64,000 nucleotides of DNA from Immundisolibacter sp049322795. GTDB taxonomy: Bacteria; Pseudomonadota; Gammaproteobacteria; Immundisolibacterales; Immundisolibacteraceae. The stretch is taken from positions 238,239 through 302,238 of the forward strand of contig JBMOQH010000014.1 of the NCBI GenBank assembly GCA_049322795.1. The letters are read 5' to 3'. The notes beneath the pieces are model-generated. The model did not search any database and was not told the origin of the DNA. It worked only from the letters and a program-made list of their open reading frames with translations. The position numbers were made by a program, and so were the translations under genes. Positions 46,707 through 56,161 of this stretch are shown here, piece by piece. How positions within the stretch are numbered: position 1 is the first letter of the stretch; the number at the start of each line of letters is the position of its first letter.

Positions 46707-49406
46707 ATGACCATTCGCAACCTCGACCATCTGCTCAAACCCAAGTCGGTCGCCCTGATCGGCGCCAGCACCCGGCCGGGCTCGGTCGGCGCCGTGCTGG
46801 CGCGCAACCTGTTCGGCGCCGGTTTCAGCGGGCCGGTGATGCCGGTCAATCCCAAGTACGTGGCGGTCGAAGGCGTGCTCGCCTATAAAGACGTCGCCAG
46901 CCTGCCCCTGACGCCGGATCTGGCCATCATCGCCACCCCGCCGCGCTCGGTGCCGGGGCTGATCGGGGAGCTCGGCGCGCGGGGCACCAAGGCCGCGGTC
47001 ATCATCACCGCCGGCTTCAAGGAAGGCGGCAACGCCCACGGCGCCGCGCTGCAACAGGCGGTGCTGGATGCCGCCCAGCCGCACTTGCTGCGCATCGTCG
47101 GGCCCAACTGCGTCGGCATCATGGTGCCGGGGCACGGACTCAACGCCAGCTTCGCGCACCTGTCGCCGCGCCGCGGGCGGCTCGCCTTCGTGGCTCAATC
47201 GGGGGCGGTCATCACCTCAGTCATCGACTGGGCGCAGCCGCGCGGGGTGGGTTTTTCGCACCTGGTGTCGCTCGGCGACGTGGCGGACGTCGACTTCGGC
47301 GACATGCTCGATTACCTCGCCGGCGATCCGGACACCGACGCCATCCTGCTGTACATCGAAGCGGTGGTGAACGCGCGCAAGTTCATGTCGGCGGCGCGCG
47401 CCGCGGCGCGCGTGAAGCCGGTGGTGGTGGTCAAGGCCGGGCGCAGTCAGGCCGCGGCGCGGGCGGCGGCTTCGCACACCGGGGCGCTGGCCGGCAACGA
47501 CGCCGTCTACGACGCCGTGTTCCGCCGCGCCGGCATGCTGCGCGTGCACACGCTGGACGAGCTGTTCACGGCGGCGGAGATTCTCGCCACCACGCGCCTG
47601 CCGGCCGGCGACCGGCTGGCCATCGTCAGCAACGGTGGCGGCATCGGCATCATGGCCACCGATGCGCTGGCCTACATGGGCGGGCGTCTGGCGCAGCTGG
47701 CGCCGGAAACGATCGCCGCGCTGGACAAGGCGCTGCCGGCCAACTGGTCGCACGGCAACCCGGTCGACATCATCGGCGACGCCCCGCCGGAGCGCTACGA
47801 GGCGGCGCTGGCACCGCTGCTGCAGGACCCCGGCGTGGACGCCGTGCTGGCGCTGCACGCGCCGGTGGCGGTGGCCGATGGCGTGGAGGCGGCGCGGGCG
47901 GTGATCCGCGCCGTGCGGGCACATCCCGGCAAGACGCTGGTGACCAGCTGGGTCGGTGATCAGGCGGCCCGCGCCGGGCGGCAGGTGTTTTCCGACAACC
48001 GCATCGGCACCTGCCGCACGCCGGAAGAAGCCGTGCGCGCCTTCATGTACCTGGAACGCTACCGCAGCGGGCGCCTCGCGCTGATGCAGACGCCGCCTTC
48101 GGTGCCGGAACAGTTCGAGCCGGACATCGAACGCGCGCGCTACGTGTGCCGCCAGGCGCTGGCCGACCGCCGCGAGTGGCTGGCACCGGACGAGGTCGCC
48201 GATCTGCTGGCGGCCTACCAAATCCGGCGCGTGCGCCCGCGGCACGCCGCGACACCCGCCGAAGCCGCCCAGGCGGCCGCGGAAATCGGCCGGCCGGTCG
48301 CCCTCAAGATCCGCTCCCCGGACATCACCCACAAGACCGACGTCGGCGGCGTGGCGCTGGATCTGCCCGACGCCGAGGCGGTCGAGCGGGCGGCGGAGCT
48401 GATGCTCGAGCGCGTGCGCACCAGCCGGCCCGACGCCCGCATAGACGGCTTTCAGGTCGAGCCCATGCTGGACCGCAGCCGAAGTCACGAGCTGATCGTC
48501 GGCATCGCCGTCGACCCGCAGTTCGGTCCCTGCGTGCTGTTCGGGCAGGGCGGCACGGCGGTGGAGGTGGTGAACGACACCGCGCTCGGCCTGCCGCCGC
48601 TGAACATGCGCCTCGCCCACGAGCTGATGAAGATGACGCGCGTGCACGGCCTGCTGCAGGGCCATCGCGGCCTTCCAGGGGCGGACCTCGATGCCATCGC
48701 GCTCACGCTGATCAAGGTGGCGCAGATGGCGGCGGATCTGCCGGAACTCATGGAACTCGACATCAACCCGCTGCTGGCCAGCCCCAACGGCGTGCTGGCG
48801 GTGGACGTGCGCGTGCGCGTGGCGCCGGTGGCCGAGCCGGCGACGCCACGGCTCGCCATCCGGCCCTATCCGAAGACCCTGGAGACGACGGTGGTGGTCG
48901 GCGACGGCCGCGAGCTGCTGCTGCGCCCGATCCTGCCCGAGGACGAGCCGATGCTGCAGAAGAGCTTCGAGCAGCTCACGCCGGAGCAGGTGCGGCTGCG
49001 CTTTTTCGTGCCCATGAAGGAGCTCGGCCACAGCCTGGCCGCGCGTCTGACGCAGATCGACTACAACCGCGAGATGGCGCTGATCCTGACCGAACCCGGA
49101 ATTCCGGGCACCACGGAAATTTTCGGCGTGGTGCGCATCGCCGCCGATCCGGACAACGAACGCGCCGAATACGCCGTGGTGGTGCCCGAGAACATGACCG
49201 GGCAGGGTCTTGGCGCGCTGCTGATGCGGCAGATCATCGACTACTCCCGCTCGCGCGGCATCCGCGAGGTGTGGGGTGACGTCCTGCGCGAAAATGCCGC
49301 CATGCTGGGCCTGGTGCGCAAGCTCGGCTTCCGCGTCAAGGACGACCCGGACGACCCGTCCCTGGTGCGCGTCTCGCTCGACCTCACCGCCCCGCCACGA
49401 CCCTGA
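46707..49406 (+). CDS. Pat-like protein: CoA-binding/ATP-grasp acyl-CoA synthetase domains fused to a GNAT acetyltransferase
   Basis: 899 aa, close to E. coli PatZ (886 aa). In order: CoA-binding Rossmann domain (KPKSVALIGASTRPGSVGA, about 11-30), succinyl-CoA-ligase-like flavodoxin domain (AFVAQSGAVITSVIDWA), ATP-grasp half (RPVALKIRSPDITHKTDVGG), and a C-terminal GNAT domain (VVVPENMTGQGLGALLMRQI). PatZ acetylates lysines in metabolic enzymes, notably acetyl-CoA synthetase. It is followed four bases later by a deacetylase-like gene, suggesting a reversible acetylation pair. No Shine-Dalgarno seen before the ATG. Confidence 0.93.
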   Translation: MTIRNLDHLLKPKSVALIGASTRPGSVGAVLARNLFGAGFSGPVMPVNPKYVAVEGVLAYKDVASLPLTPDLAIIATPPRSVPGLIGELGARGTKAAVIITAGFKEGGNAHGAALQQAVLDAAQPHLLRIVGPNCVGIMVPGHGLNASFAHLSPRRGRLAFVAQSGAVITSVIDWAQPRGVGFSHLVSLGDVADVDFGDMLDYLAGDPDTDAILLYIEAVVNARKFMSAARAAARVKPVVVVKAGRSQAAARAAASHTGALAGNDAVYDAVFRRAGMLRVHTLDELFTAAEILATTRLPAGDRLAIVSNGGGIGIMATDALAYMGGRLAQLAPETIAALDKALPANWSHGNPVDIIGDAPPERYEAALAPLLQDPGVDAVLALHAPVAVADGVEAARAVIRAVRAHPGKTLVTSWVGDQAARAGRQVFSDNRIGTCRTPEEAVRAFMYLERYRSGRLALMQTPPSVPEQFEPDIERARYVCRQALADRREWLAPDEVADLLAAYQIRRVRPRHAATPAEAAQAAAEIGRPVALKIRSPDITHKTDVGGVALDLPDAEAVERAAELMLERVRTSRPDARIDGFQVEPMLDRSRSHELIVGIAVDPQFGPCVLFGQGGTAVEVVNDTALGLPPLNMRLAHELMKMTRVHGLLQGHRGLPGADLDAIALTLIKVAQMAADLPELMELDINPLLASPNGVLAVDVRVRVAPVAEPATPRLAIRPYPKTLETTVVVGDGRELLLRPILPEDEPMLQKSFEQLTPEQVRLRFFVPMKELGHSLAARLTQIDYNREMALILTEPGIPGTTEIFGVVRIAADPDNERAEYAVVVPENMTGQGLGALLMRQIIDYSRSRGIREVWGDVLRENAAMLGLVRKLGFRVKDDPDDPSLVRVSLDLTAPPRP

Positions 49407-49409
49407 CCG

Positions 49410-50330
49410 ATGCACACCGCCTTCATCACCCACCCGGACTGCCGCGAACACGACGCCGGCCCCTGGCACCCCGAAGCCCCCGGCCGGCTGGCGGCGATCG
49501 AGGACCACCTGATCGCCACCGGACTCGACGCGCTGCTGCGGCACTTCGAGGCCCCGGAGGTCACCCCCGAACAGCTGCTGCGCGTGCATGACGCCGACTA
49601 CCTGGACGCGCTGGCGGCGCGCAGCCCGGAACACGGCCTGATCCACGTCGACCCGGACACGGCCATGAACCCGCACACGCTGGCCGCCGCGCGGCGTGCC
49701 GCCGGTGCCGCCGTGCGGGCCACGGACCTGGTGCTGGCCGGCACGGTGCGCAACGCCTTCTGCTGCGTGCGCCCGCCCGGGCACCACGCCGAGCGCCACC
49801 GCGCCATGGGTTTCTGCTTCTACAACAACGTTGCGGTAGGCGCGGCGCACGCGCTGGCGAGCGGCCAGATCAAGCGCGTGGCCATCGTCGATTTCGACGT
49901 GCACCACGGCAACGGCACCGAGGAAATCTTCCACCACCACCCGGACGTGCTGCTGTGCAGCAGCTTCCAGCACCCGTTCTACCCCTACACGGACATGAAT
50001 TTCCGCGCCCCGAACGTGGTGCACGCCCCGATCGCCGCCGGACTCGGCAGCAGCGCCTTTCGCAGCGCCGTGCAGGACGAATGGCTACCCGCGCTGGACG
50101 CCTTCGCGCCGCAGTTCATCTACGTGTCGGCCGGCTTCGACGGCCACCGCGACGATGAACTCGCCCAGCTGTGCCTCACCGAGGACGACTACGCCTGGGT
50201 GACGCAGCTTATCTGCGACGTCGCCGCCCGGCACGCCAATGGCCGCGTCGTGTCGGTGCTGGAAGGCGGGTACGATTTTCCGGCCCTGGCGCGCAGCGTG
50301 CGCGCCCACCTGGATGTTCTGCTGACCTGA
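49410..50330 (+). CDS. Histone deacetylase-family (AcuC-like) deacetylase
   Basis: 306 aa zinc hydrolase. CCVRPPGHHAERHRAMGFC holds the catalytic His pair (125-126) and IVDFDVHHGNGTEEIF the zinc Asp163 and His165; AGFDGHRDDE gives the third ligand. Family members remove acetyl groups from lysine or polyamines. Coupling with Pat (four bases apart) supports a protein-deacetylase role. Confidence 0.93.
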   Translation: MHTAFITHPDCREHDAGPWHPEAPGRLAAIEDHLIATGLDALLRHFEAPEVTPEQLLRVHDADYLDALAARSPEHGLIHVDPDTAMNPHTLAAARRAAGAAVRATDLVLAGTVRNAFCCVRPPGHHAERHRAMGFCFYNNVAVGAAHALASGQIKRVAIVDFDVHHGNGTEEIFHHHPDVLLCSSFQHPFYPYTDMNFRAPNVVHAPIAAGLGSSAFRSAVQDEWLPALDAFAPQFIYVSAGFDGHRDDELAQLCLTEDDYAWVTQLICDVAARHANGRVVSVLEGGYDFPALARSVRAHLDVLLT

Positions 50331-50370
50331 ATCGCGACAGCCCGGTCACGCTTCGCAGAGGAAACAGACG

Positions 50371-50745
50371 ATGAGCTACGACCTCGACCCTATCGTCGGC
50401 AACTGGTACCAGCACCTCGAGAAAGGCCTCGACTTCGAAGTCGTCGCCCTCGACGAGGACAACGCAACCGTCGAAATCCAGTACCTCGACGGCACGCTCG
50501 ATGAAATTGGCCTCGACGACTGGTACGAGCTGGACCTCGAACCCGCCGAGCCGCCCGAGGACTGGAGCGGCCCGGTCGACGATGAGGACAGCGAGGACGC
50601 GGAGGAGACCCAGGAACCCGAACCCGACGCGGGCGAGGAGGACTGGGGCGAGCCCAGGCGCGGTCGCTCCAGCCGCCGGGCTGGCACGGACGACTTCGAC
50701 GACAATCCGGCGGCCGACGATTTCGGCGGCGACTGGGACGAGTAA
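50371..50745 (+). CDS. Small acidic DUF6763-like protein
   Basis: 124 aa. An N-terminal globular part (DPIVGNWYQHLEKGLDFEVV, TVEIQYLDGTLDEI, DDWYELDLEPAE) is followed by a strongly acidic, low-complexity tail rich in Asp and Glu with one short basic patch (RRGRSSRRAG). I know similar proteins as DUF6763 in Gammaproteobacteria; function unknown. Its AGAGGAAAC ribosome-binding site and start are clear. It follows the deacetylase by 40 bases. Confidence 0.82.
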   Translation: MSYDLDPIVGNWYQHLEKGLDFEVVALDEDNATVEIQYLDGTLDEIGLDDWYELDLEPAEPPEDWSGPVDDEDSEDAEETQEPEPDAGEEDWGEPRRGRSSRRAGTDDFDDNPAADDFGGDWDE

Positions 50746-50754
50746 CACGCCGCA

Positions 50755-50783
50755 CCGCGGGCCGCACGGCGGATCGCCCGCGG
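50755..50783. other. GC-rich stem-loop after the DUF6763-like gene
   Basis: CCGCGGGC and GCCCGCGG form an 8-bp inverted repeat with a 13-base loop, nine bases after the stop codon. No T-run, so possibly a Rho-independent-like stem lacking the tail or an mRNA stabiliser. The rest of the 117-bp gap shows nothing else. Confidence 0.4.
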
Positions 50784-50862
50784 CGGACTCCCAGTCAACA
50801 CACTGACCGACCGACCGGTCTCGCATCACGCCGGCCGACGGCACTCCCACACACGGATTCCC

Positions 50863-51741
50863 ATGCCGAGCTACGTGCTGCTCACCCTCGCCGCCGCCTG
50901 GCTGCACGCCATTTCCTTCACCATGGCCAAGCAGCTGTGGGTGCACAGCCGTGATCCGTACCAGATTTCCATCCTCAGCCAGCTGGCCTGCGGCCTGCTG
51001 GCGGCGCTGGCACTGCCCTGGGCCGGCCTCGGCGCGGTGACGCAGATACCCGGCACGCTGGTCGCCATCGGGCTCACGGTGATCGCCGGGCAGGTGTTTT
51101 TCATCCTCGCCCTGCGGCACGGCGATGCGTCGTTCGTGGTGCCGATGCTGGGCCTGAAGCTGTTCGCGGTGGCTGGTTTCTCGGCCCTGTGGCTGGCCGA
51201 GACCTACGAGCCGCTGGTCTACCTCGGCGCCGCCGGCGCCTTCGCCAGCCTGTTCCTGCTGTCCGACGGCAAGCTGCGCGGCAGCCTGCGCTCGGCGCTG
51301 TTCGTCACCGCCGCGGCGGTGCTGTACGGCATTACCGACGTGCTGCTGGTGCGCGCCCTCCGGATGGGCATCACGCCGCTCGAAATCGGCGTCTACGCCC
51401 TGCTGGTGCCGCCGCTGCTGACGCTGCCGCTCACGCTGGCGCTGCTGCCCGGGCGCTGGCGGGTGAGCCTGCCGTTCGGTCGCGCGCTCGGCCGCTACGC
51501 GGCCGTGCAGATTGCCGGCATGGTGTTCCTGATGCTCGCCTTCGGCCTCGCCGGCAAGGCGACCATCATCAACATCGTGCAGACCTCGCGCGGGCTGTGG
51601 GTGCTGGCGGTGGTGTACGTGATGGGCCGCATGGGGCTGGCGGGGGTCGAACGCCTGACCGGCGCCCAGTACCGCAGCCGCGCCATCGGTGCCCTGCTGC
51701 TGACCGGCTCACTGGCGCTGGCGGTGCTGGCGCATCGCTGA
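50863..51741 (+). CDS. DMT-superfamily (EamA) membrane transporter
   Basis: 292 aa with about ten membrane helices in two EamA halves: VLLTLAAAWLHAISFTMAKQ at the N-terminus, DASFVVPMLGLKLFAVAGFS at the end of the first half and VLYGITDVLLVRALR starting the second. Drug/metabolite transporters of this type export small metabolites; the substrate is not predictable. No Shine-Dalgarno was identified. It ends in front of the dispersed repeat copy B and converges with the yhdP gene. Confidence 0.82.
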   Translation: MPSYVLLTLAAAWLHAISFTMAKQLWVHSRDPYQISILSQLACGLLAALALPWAGLGAVTQIPGTLVAIGLTVIAGQVFFILALRHGDASFVVPMLGLKLFAVAGFSALWLAETYEPLVYLGAAGAFASLFLLSDGKLRGSLRSALFVTAAAVLYGITDVLLVRALRMGITPLEIGVYALLVPPLLTLPLTLALLPGRWRVSLPFGRALGRYAAVQIAGMVFLMLAFGLAGKATIINIVQTSRGLWVLAVVYVMGRMGLAGVERLTGAQYRSRAIGALLLTGSLALAVLAHR

Positions 51742-51767
51742 GGCAGCGGGCGCGACAGTCTCCCCGG

Positions 51768-51927
51768 GCCTGCGCTGATTCACTCAGCGCCTGCCGCCCG
51801 AACGGAGCAGAACGGCCCCGGCGCGAATCCGGATCATCACCATTTGATTGAGGGAGCGCACCGCGGGCGTATACCGCGATGCAGCGCGCTGAAAAATTCG
51901 CGGGACGGGCTTCCCAGCATCTCCCTA
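51768..51927 (+). repeat. Dispersed multi-hairpin repeat, copy B (diverged)
   Basis: About 160 bp in the convergent gap after the DMT permease. It keeps the CGCTGATT/CAGCG hairpin, GGCCCCGGCG, AATCCGGATCATCACCATT/GATTGAGGGAGCG (degraded central stem), CCGCGGGCGTATACCGCGATG and the end GGGCTTCCCAGCATCTCCCTAG. The right-hand end supplies the TAG stop codon of the convergent yhdP gene (51925-51927). Confidence 0.75.
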
Positions 51928-54900
51928 GCGCCGATCGATCTTCGGTTCGGCCCAGGTGCCGGTCACCTGATAGCGCTGCTCGGCCACCTTGTCGAGCGCG
52001 CCGCCGATGACCTTCTGGCCGAGATAGATGGCCGCGCCGACACCCGGCGCGGCGATGGCGCCCGCCAGCGGCAGCGTGGAGGTGACCTGCGGCACGGTGA
52101 GCACCGTCAGGTCGAGACTGCGATCCTTGAGATTGGTTTTGCCGTTCACGGTGAGGTGCGCCGCCGGCCCGCGCACGCGCACGTCCTCGAGCGTGGCCTG
52201 ACCGACGACGAGCTCCAGCTGGCCACCCATCTGATCGACGCTGAAACCGCGCCCAAACACGTCGCGAAAATCGAGCGACAGCCGCCGCAGCACGCTGTCC
52301 AGGCTGAGAATGCCAAACAGGCGCCCGACGCCCGGCTCGATGTCCGGCAAGGTGCCCTTGCGCAGCTCGCCGCGGACTTCACCGCTGAGCGCCGGGAACG
52401 CGAACGCGCCCGGGCTGCCCGGCCAGGCGAGACTGGCATCGAGCTCGCCACGCCCGCCCCGCACCAGCGTGTCGACTCCGAACCGAGACAGAAAGGCACC
52501 GAAGTCCTTGAACGCGGCGTTCCCAACGAGCGCGCTTTCACTGCCGGCCGCCGTGCCGCGCCAGCTGCCGCTGCCGGTGATGTGGCCGTAGTCCCCTTGC
52601 AGGTCCAGGCGGTGGAATTCCAGCCCGTCCGCGACGCGGCGGCTGGCGAATTCGAGCGCGCCGAAATTCGCACCGTCGTAATGCAGCTCGCCGATACGCC
52701 CGGCCAGCTCCGGCATCCGGGCGGGGTCGACACCTGGGCCGCCATCGGCCTTTTCGCCCGCCGCGTCGCGCGCCAGGTGCAGCCGGGCGAGGTCGAGCTG
52801 CACACGCTGCGTCGGGCCAGATCCGCTCACCTGGACGGTGCCGGCCACGCCGGCGGCGTCCACGCTCACGTCCCAGCCGTCGCCGCGCAGCACCTGCAAG
52901 CGAGCATCCCCGAAGTGCTGGCCGAGGTAGTCGAGCTGGTTGGCGTAGATATCGACCCGCGGCTCCGGCCAGCCGCCACCGGCAGCGCCGCCGAAATGTG
53001 CGCCGAGCCAGGCCAGCCAGGGCTCGAGGGCGAGCTGCGCAAGACGGCCGTGAATGTTGAAGCCCGCGCTCGGCAGCCGGGTTTCGACACCAATGGCGAG
53101 GTCGCCGCGGCGCAGCGCGGTGCCACCATCGGCGGTGGGCGCCAGATCCAGCCGCGCGGTCAGTGGCTCGGCCGTGAGCGTGACGTCCCAGGTCCGCGCC
53201 GGCGGCGCGCAATCGCAGCGCGCCAGCACCGCCAGGGGCTGCCTGCGCAGCACGTCGAGCGGCGCCGGCAGATCCCCGGTCGCCCGGGCGAGCTCGACGT
53301 TCAGGTCGAGCGTCAGCGCCCCATCGCTGCCGATGTCGATGCCGCCCTGCCACGGCATGGGCCCATCGAACAGCTGCGGCCACGGCAGGCGCAGAAAGCG
53401 CACCACCTCGGCGGCGCCGGCCTCGCCGCGGGGCTCGATGCGCAGCGGTTTCTCGGCGGCCCGGCGCAGGTCGAACACCACCGGCCCGCCGAACAGACGG
53501 GCGGACATGCCCCGCACATCGAGACCCGCGCTGCCGAAGCCCACCTCGCCGCGCAGCGCCTGCACGACCAGCCCGGTGCCGTCGATGGTGAGCGTGTTGC
53601 CGGCCAGGCGCGTGCTGCCGGACACCCGTGCCGATTTCGCCGGGCCGGTGAACACCAGATCGAGCCCGACCCGTGTCGTCGCCGCGCCATCGAAAGCCAG
53701 CCGCGCCACCTGCCCACCCAGGCGCTGCGCCAATGGCGACTCCCGGACGAAGCGGATCGCGTCCTGCGCCGGGCCACTGGCGGTGCCATCCAGCAGCAGA
53801 CGCTTGGCCGGCAGGACCACGTCCGGGATGCGCACCGTCAATGCCGATGCCCGGCTGTCGAGCAGACGACCGTCGGCGAGCGTCAGCCAGAATTCCGGGC
53901 CGGTCAGCCCGAAGCGGCCAGTCGCCTCGCTGACCTCCGGCCAGCCGGCGTCCGGCTGGTAATCGAGTGTCACGCCGCTGAAAGCGATGCTGGCCAGGAA
54001 CTGCCCCTGGTGATCGCGAAACGGAAACTGCCGCGGATTGCCGCGCAGCACGGCATTGACGCCGTGCAGCGTGCCGGCCTTGATGGCGGCCTGTCCCCAG
54101 CCGATGAACTTCGGCGACAGGGCCCGGTCCGGCAGCAGGCCGAAAAACTCCGCGGCCGGCGCGGTCTCGGTGCCGGCCTGAATGAACAGCTCCGGCTCGG
54201 CGGTCGCTTCAGCGGCAGCCGGCAAATTCAGTCGACCGCGGGCGACCAGATCGATGGTGCCGCTGCGGACGGAAAAACCGTCGATCTGGGCCTGCACGCC
54301 GGCCGCCGACCACTGGGCGGTCAGCACTCCCCGCGCCACGTCGAGCCGCCGCGGCTCGGCGTAAAGCGTCGGCGCGCTCAGCGTGAGGTGCGGCGCGCCC
54401 TGCAACGCAAAGCTGGCGGCCGAGTCGGTCAGGCGCAGCTCCCCCGCAAGACCCGCCAGGCCAGGCACGCGGCCCGCCGGCTGCCAGGCCAGCTCGTCGA
54501 CCTGCGCGATCAAGCGCAACGCGCGCCCGGGCACCGCCGAATCCAGCGTGGTGGCGACATCGCGCGCGCGCAGCGTCGGGTCCATGCCGGGCGCGTCGAT
54601 CGCCGGCGTGTCGGCGGGCGCCAGCAGGCGCAGCAAGGGCCCCAGGCCCGGCGCATCCACCAGCGCCGCACTCGCCGCCAGCGCGCTGCCACGCTGGAAG
54701 GCGTGCGCGCGCTCCGCCCGCCACACCCGCGATCCAGTCTCGACCCGCAGGCGGTCGACCGCCGCCAGCCAGCCATCGCGCGTGCGCTGCCACACCCCGG
54801 ACAGGCGCAGCGCGTCCATATCGAGCGCCGGCCCATCGGCGCCCCGCTGCACGCGCCCCAGCCCATCGATGGTGCCGTGCACCCGCTCGATGCGCCCGGC

Positions 54901-55698
54901 TTTCCAGCGCAGCCAAAGATCGCCGTTGAGCTGCCCGCCGAACAACACCGGGCCGAGGGGCACCCCGGCGCCGATCAGGTCGAGCGCCGTGATGTAGGCG
55001 CGGCCCTCGCTGTCGGCGAGGTCGCCATCGAGGCCCCGCATTTGCGCACGCAGGCGAAGGGCGCCGCTGGCCGAGCCGGCCACGCCGACCCGCAGGTCCA
55101 GCCAGTGCTGCCCGGCGGCGCGCTGCAGCGTGGCGTTGGCCGGTTCGAGCCGCAGCATCCGCGCCGGCTCGCGGGCATCGGCAATGTCGATCACGGCGTC
55201 GACCAGGCGCAGCTGCGCTTGCGCCAGCAGCCAGGCCGCGAAACCACCCCCACTGCCTGGCTGCATTGCCATGCCGGCAATCTGCCAGCGCCCGTCCGGC
55301 TGCCGCAGCACCGTCAGAGCGAGGCCTTCGACCTCCAGCATCGACAGCCGCGGCGCCCGCGCCAGCAGCGAGGCGGTCCAGGCGAAGCGCAGGCGCAAGA
55401 CGCCAACCCGCGACACGCTGCCATCGGGGGCGGTCAGCGTCGCGTCGCGCAGTTCGAGCTGCGGCGTGACGCCGCGCATGGCGGTGGTCAGGCGGGCGAA
55501 GCGCACCGGGTAGCCCAGCGCCTGACTCGCCAGCTCCTGCACCCGCTCCGGATGCTTGTCGAGCTGGGGCAGGGCGAGGCGAAGCCCCGTCAGCCCGAGC
55601 GCCACCAGCACCAGCGCGACGCCAAGCGCCCACTGGAAACCCGCCCACAGACGGCCCAGCGGGCCCGCGCGGGGCCGGGCGCGGCGCTCAGTGGTCAC
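51925..55698 (-). CDS. yhdP: AsmA/YhdP-family envelope protein
   Basis: 1257 aa. After a short Arg-rich cytoplasmic tail one membrane helix (ALGVALVLVALGLTGLRLAL) anchors a very long periplasmic part rich in beta strands, ending GALDKVAEQRYQVTGTWAEP. Length and end match YhdP, one of the AsmA-like proteins that bridge inner and outer membrane and move phospholipids. GTG start overlaps the rlmH stop by 11 bases. The stop codon lies in the end of dispersed repeat copy B, so the last residues may differ from relatives. Confidence 0.9.
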   Translation of the reverse strand: MTTERRARPRAGPLGRLWAGFQWALGVALVLVALGLTGLRLALPQLDKHPERVQELASQALGYPVRFARLTTAMRGVTPQLELRDATLTAPDGSVSRVGVLRLRFAWTASLLARAPRLSMLEVEGLALTVLRQPDGRWQIAGMAMQPGSGGGFAAWLLAQAQLRLVDAVIDIADAREPARMLRLEPANATLQRAAGQHWLDLRVGVAGSASGALRLRAQMRGLDGDLADSEGRAYITALDLIGAGVPLGPVLFGGQLNGDLWLRWKAGRIERVHGTIDGLGRVQRGADGPALDMDALRLSGVWQRTRDGWLAAVDRLRVETGSRVWRAERAHAFQRGSALAASAALVDAPGLGPLLRLLAPADTPAIDAPGMDPTLRARDVATTLDSAVPGRALRLIAQVDELAWQPAGRVPGLAGLAGELRLTDSAASFALQGAPHLTLSAPTLYAEPRRLDVARGVLTAQWSAAGVQAQIDGFSVRSGTIDLVARGRLNLPAAAEATAEPELFIQAGTETAPAAEFFGLLPDRALSPKFIGWGQAAIKAGTLHGVNAVLRGNPRQFPFRDHQGQFLASIAFSGVTLDYQPDAGWPEVSEATGRFGLTGPEFWLTLADGRLLDSRASALTVRIPDVVLPAKRLLLDGTASGPAQDAIRFVRESPLAQRLGGQVARLAFDGAATTRVGLDLVFTGPAKSARVSGSTRLAGNTLTIDGTGLVVQALRGEVGFGSAGLDVRGMSARLFGGPVVFDLRRAAEKPLRIEPRGEAGAAEVVRFLRLPWPQLFDGPMPWQGGIDIGSDGALTLDLNVELARATGDLPAPLDVLRRQPLAVLARCDCAPPARTWDVTLTAEPLTARLDLAPTADGGTALRRGDLAIGVETRLPSAGFNIHGRLAQLALEPWLAWLGAHFGGAAGGGWPEPRVDIYANQLDYLGQHFGDARLQVLRGDGWDVSVDAAGVAGTVQVSGSGPTQRVQLDLARLHLARDAAGEKADGGPGVDPARMPELAGRIGELHYDGANFGALEFASRRVADGLEFHRLDLQGDYGHITGSGSWRGTAAGSESALVGNAAFKDFGAFLSRFGVDTLVRGGRGELDASLAWPGSPGAFAFPALSGEVRGELRKGTLPDIEPGVGRLFGILSLDSVLRRLSLDFRDVFGRGFSVDQMGGQLELVVGQATLEDVRVRGPAAHLTVNGKTNLKDRSLDLTVLTVPQVTSTLPLAGAIAAPGVGAAIYLGQKVIGGALDKVAEQRYQVTGTWAEPKIDRR

Positions 55699-56161
55699 GG
55701 TGATACGGCAGGTTGTGCAGCAGGCTGAAGGCGCGGTAGAGCTGCTCCAGCACCAGCACCCGCACCAGCATGTGCGGGAAGGTCAGCGCCGACAGCGACC
55801 AGCGCGCGCGGGCGCGGGCGAGAGCCTGCGGCCCGAAACCATCGGCGCCGCCGATCAGCAGCGCGAGCGGGGCGCCCTGCATCAGCCAGCCGGACAGCGC
55901 GGTGGATAGTCCCTCGGAATCGAACATCTGCCCGCGCGGCTCCAGCAGGACCGGAAAAGCGCCATCCGGCAGGGCCGCCAGGAGCTTGGCGTCTTCCTGC
56001 GCCAGGGCGGCGGCGGGGCCGCCCGGGCCGCGCCGCGCCGGGGGGATGTCCTTCAGTTCCACCTTCAGGCGCCGCCCGAAGCGCCCAAGGTAGTCTGCAC
56101 ACGCGTCGCTGACCCAGACCGGCGGCTTGTGACCTACCGCCAGTATCAGCACCTGGCTCAC
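55688..56161 (-). CDS. rlmH: 23S rRNA (pseudouridine1915-N3)-methyltransferase RlmH
   Basis: 157-aa SPOUT methyltransferase acting on Psi1915 of 23S rRNA. VLILAVGHKPPVWVSDACADY, LLEPRGQMFDSEGLS, LLIGGADGFG (SAM knot) and the C-terminal LLHNLPYHRD are all typical. GTG at 56161 overlaps the rsfS stop (GTGA), which supports this start over an upstream extension. Confidence 0.97.
   Translation of the reverse strand: MSQVLILAVGHKPPVWVSDACADYLGRFGRRLKVELKDIPPARRGPGGPAAALAQEDAKLLAALPDGAFPVLLEPRGQMFDSEGLSTALSGWLMQGAPLALLIGGADGFGPQALARARARWSLSALTFPHMLVRVLVLEQLYRAFSLLHNLPYHRDH

Noticed and set aside
47217..50024. 935-codon minus-strand frame opposite the Pat and deacetylase genes
   Set aside because: Antisense shadow; the plus strand shows all domains of both enzymes with proper starts.
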